Below are positions 63,089 through 64,000 of a stretch of 64,000 nucleotides of DNA, in pieces. Under the pieces are notes generated by a model. It did not search any database. It had not been told where the DNA came from and saw only the letters and a list, made by a program, of their open reading frames with translations. Positions within the stretch are counted from its first letter, which is position 1, and every line of letters begins with the position of its first letter. The translations under genes were made by a program, and so were the position numbers. This DNA is from Streptomonospora alba (GTDB lineage: Bacteria; Actinomycetota; Actinomycetes; Streptosporangiales; Streptosporangiaceae): positions 1 to 64,000 of the forward strand of contig NZ_JROO01000021.1 of assembly GCF_000826685.1 (NCBI RefSeq). Direction: 5' to 3'.

Positions 63089-63511
63089 TCAGGGCGCGAG
63101 CTGGGCCTTGTTCTCCATCAGCCGCGAAAGCAGACCGTTGATGAAGGAGGGCGACTCGTCGGTGGACAGCTGCCGGGCCACCGCGACCGCCTCGGAGATC
63201 GCCACCCCGTCGGGGATGTCCTCGTCCCACAGCAGCTCGTAGGCGCCCATCCGCAGGATGTTGCGGTCGACCACGGGCATGCGGTCCAGGGACCAGTCGA
63301 TGGCGTAGTCCTCCAGCAGCGTGTCGAGGCGCTCGCGGCGCTCGTCGACGGCCAGGGCCAGCCGCATCGTGAATTCGTTGATGGGCGGCTCGGTCTGGGC
63401 CTGGCGGCGCTCGATGACCGCATCGACCGTCGCACCGCGCACCTCGGCCTCGTACAGAACCTCGACCGCGCGCCGACGCGCCTTGCGCCGCGCTCCTCCG
63501 CCGCCGCTCAT
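63089..63511 (-). CDS. nusB: Transcription antitermination factor NusB
   Basis: A 140-aa all-helical RNA-binding protein acting with NusE at boxA sites of rRNA operons. RRKARRRAVEVLYEAEVRG, DRMPVVDRNILRMGAYELLWDEDIPDGVAISEAVAVARQLSTDESPSFINGLL are signatures. It follows efp by 46 bp, the usual actinobacterial order. Confidence 0.95.
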   Translation of the reverse strand: MSGGGGARRKARRRAVEVLYEAEVRGATVDAVIERRQAQTEPPINEFTMRLALAVDERRERLDTLLEDYAIDWSLDRMPVVDRNILRMGAYELLWDEDIPDGVAISEAVAVARQLSTDESPSFINGLLSRLMENKAQLAP

Positions 63512-63557
63512 CGCTTCTCCGCCCGGGCGCGCCGAGCGCCGCTCACAGTGAGCGCCA

Positions 63558-64000
63558 TCAGTTGACGCGGCCGAGGTAGTCGCCGTTGCGGGTGTCGACC
63601 TTGACGCGCTCGCCGGTGGTGATGAACAGCGGGACCTGGATGACCGCGCCGGTCTCGATGGTGGCGGGCTTGCTGCCGCCGGTGGAGCGGTCGCCCTGCA
63701 CGCCGGGGTCGGTCTGGGTGATCTCGACCTCGACGGCGGCGGGCAGCTCGACGTAGAGCGGCACGCCCTCGTTCATCGCGACGGTGACCATCGCGCTTTC
63801 GAGGAGGTAGTCGGCGTTCTTGCCGACGACCTTGGTGTCGACCGGGATCTGGTCGTAGGTGTCGGTGTCCATGAAGATGTAGGACTCGCCGTCGGTGTAG
63901 AGGTACTGCATCTCCCGACGGTCCACATTGGCGACCTCGACCTTGGCTCCGGCGTTGAAGGTCTTGTCGACGACCTTGCCCGAGGTGACGTTCTTCAGCT
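63558..64000 (-). CDS. efp: Elongation factor P, 3' part (5' end outside the window)
   Basis: The frame is open to the right edge, giving about 147 residues. It begins [22 protein letters not shown] (end of domain I), then [22 protein letters not shown] (domain II) and ends [19 protein letters not shown] (domain III). EF-P relieves ribosome stalling at polyproline. The modified-residue loop and start codon lie beyond the window. An internal ATG at 63926 is not the start. Confidence 0.95.
   Translation of the reverse strand, partial: LKNVTSGKVVDKTFNAGAKVEVANVDRREMQYLYTDGESYIFMDTDTYDQIPVDTKVVGKNADYLLESAMVTVAMNEGVPLYVELPAAVEVEITQTDPGVQGDRSTGGSKPATIETGAVIQVPLFITTGERVKVDTRNGDYLGRVN

Noticed and set aside
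1-64000. tRNA, rRNA, CRISPR arrays, insertion sequences, prophage
   Set aside because: No cloverleaf, conserved rRNA sequence, regular spaced repeats, transposase or integrase was seen.

Overview
The window is GC-rich, has actinobacterial gene order throughout, and encodes mostly housekeeping functions. A Nocardiopsaceae-like member of the Streptosporangiales (Nocardiopsis, Streptomonospora, Thermobifida type) is my best guess. This rests on the absence of ftsA from the division cluster, PriA-type HisA, Wag31/SepF, a type 2 IleRS behind a T-box, TTG/GTG starts and apparent leaderless promoters. The genus cannot be fixed from the sequence alone. I see no prophage, insertion sequence, CRISPR array, rRNA or tRNA gene.

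Layout. 1-6.3 kb (minus): a secreted peptidoglycan-binding protein, then the histidine operon hisD-hisC-hisB-(54-aa membrane protein)-hisH-hisA/priA-hisF. 6.4-9.8 kb (plus): a ferritin behind iron-box-like sites, a Lon-substrate-domain protein, a YbaK-type deacylase and a membrane protein. 9.9-20.2 kb: a DUF2567-like membrane protein, a PadR regulator with a clear operator, a secreted endonuclease/phosphatase-fold protein, a two-gene LigD-like module (phosphoesterase plus polymerase, no ligase), an animal-type haem peroxidase, a long-chain acyl-CoA synthetase and a small basic protein. 20.3-25.9 kb: thioesterase, GNAT, AraC regulator, AzlC/AzlD exporter and an acetolactate-synthase-like enzyme, ending in a 63-bp nested palindrome. 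26-28.3 kb (minus): traR/dksA-lspA-rluA family. 28.4-32.4 kb: a small acidic protein, then a T-box leader and ileS.

32.6-54.9 kb (minus) is the complete division and cell-wall cluster. Its order of transcription is mraZ-rsmH-ftsL-ftsI-murE-murF-mraY-murD-ftsW-murG-murC-ftsQ-ftsZ, then, after a strong hairpin, pgeF-yggS-sepF-yggT-wag31 and an acidic membrane-anchored protein. MurC-F, MraY and MurG make lipid II. FtsW and FtsI polymerise and crosslink it at the septum. FtsZ, SepF, FtsQ and FtsL organise the divisome, and Wag31 marks the poles. MraZ probably regulates its own promoter through four 10-bp-spaced boxes. 55.2-60.0 kb (plus) is a moxR-DUF58-tgpA transglutaminase operon. 60.2-64 kb (minus) holds DUF3040, dinB, a methyltransferase, nusB and the 3' part of efp, which runs off the window.

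The observations I rate highest are the non-canonical GXHH active-site motif in IleRS, the 63-bp nested palindrome at 25.93 kb, the T-box with an ATC specifier, the MraZ operator array, the iron boxes upstream of ferritin, and a recurring pattern of a -10 hexamer exactly 6 nt before the start codon that suggests leaderless mRNAs.
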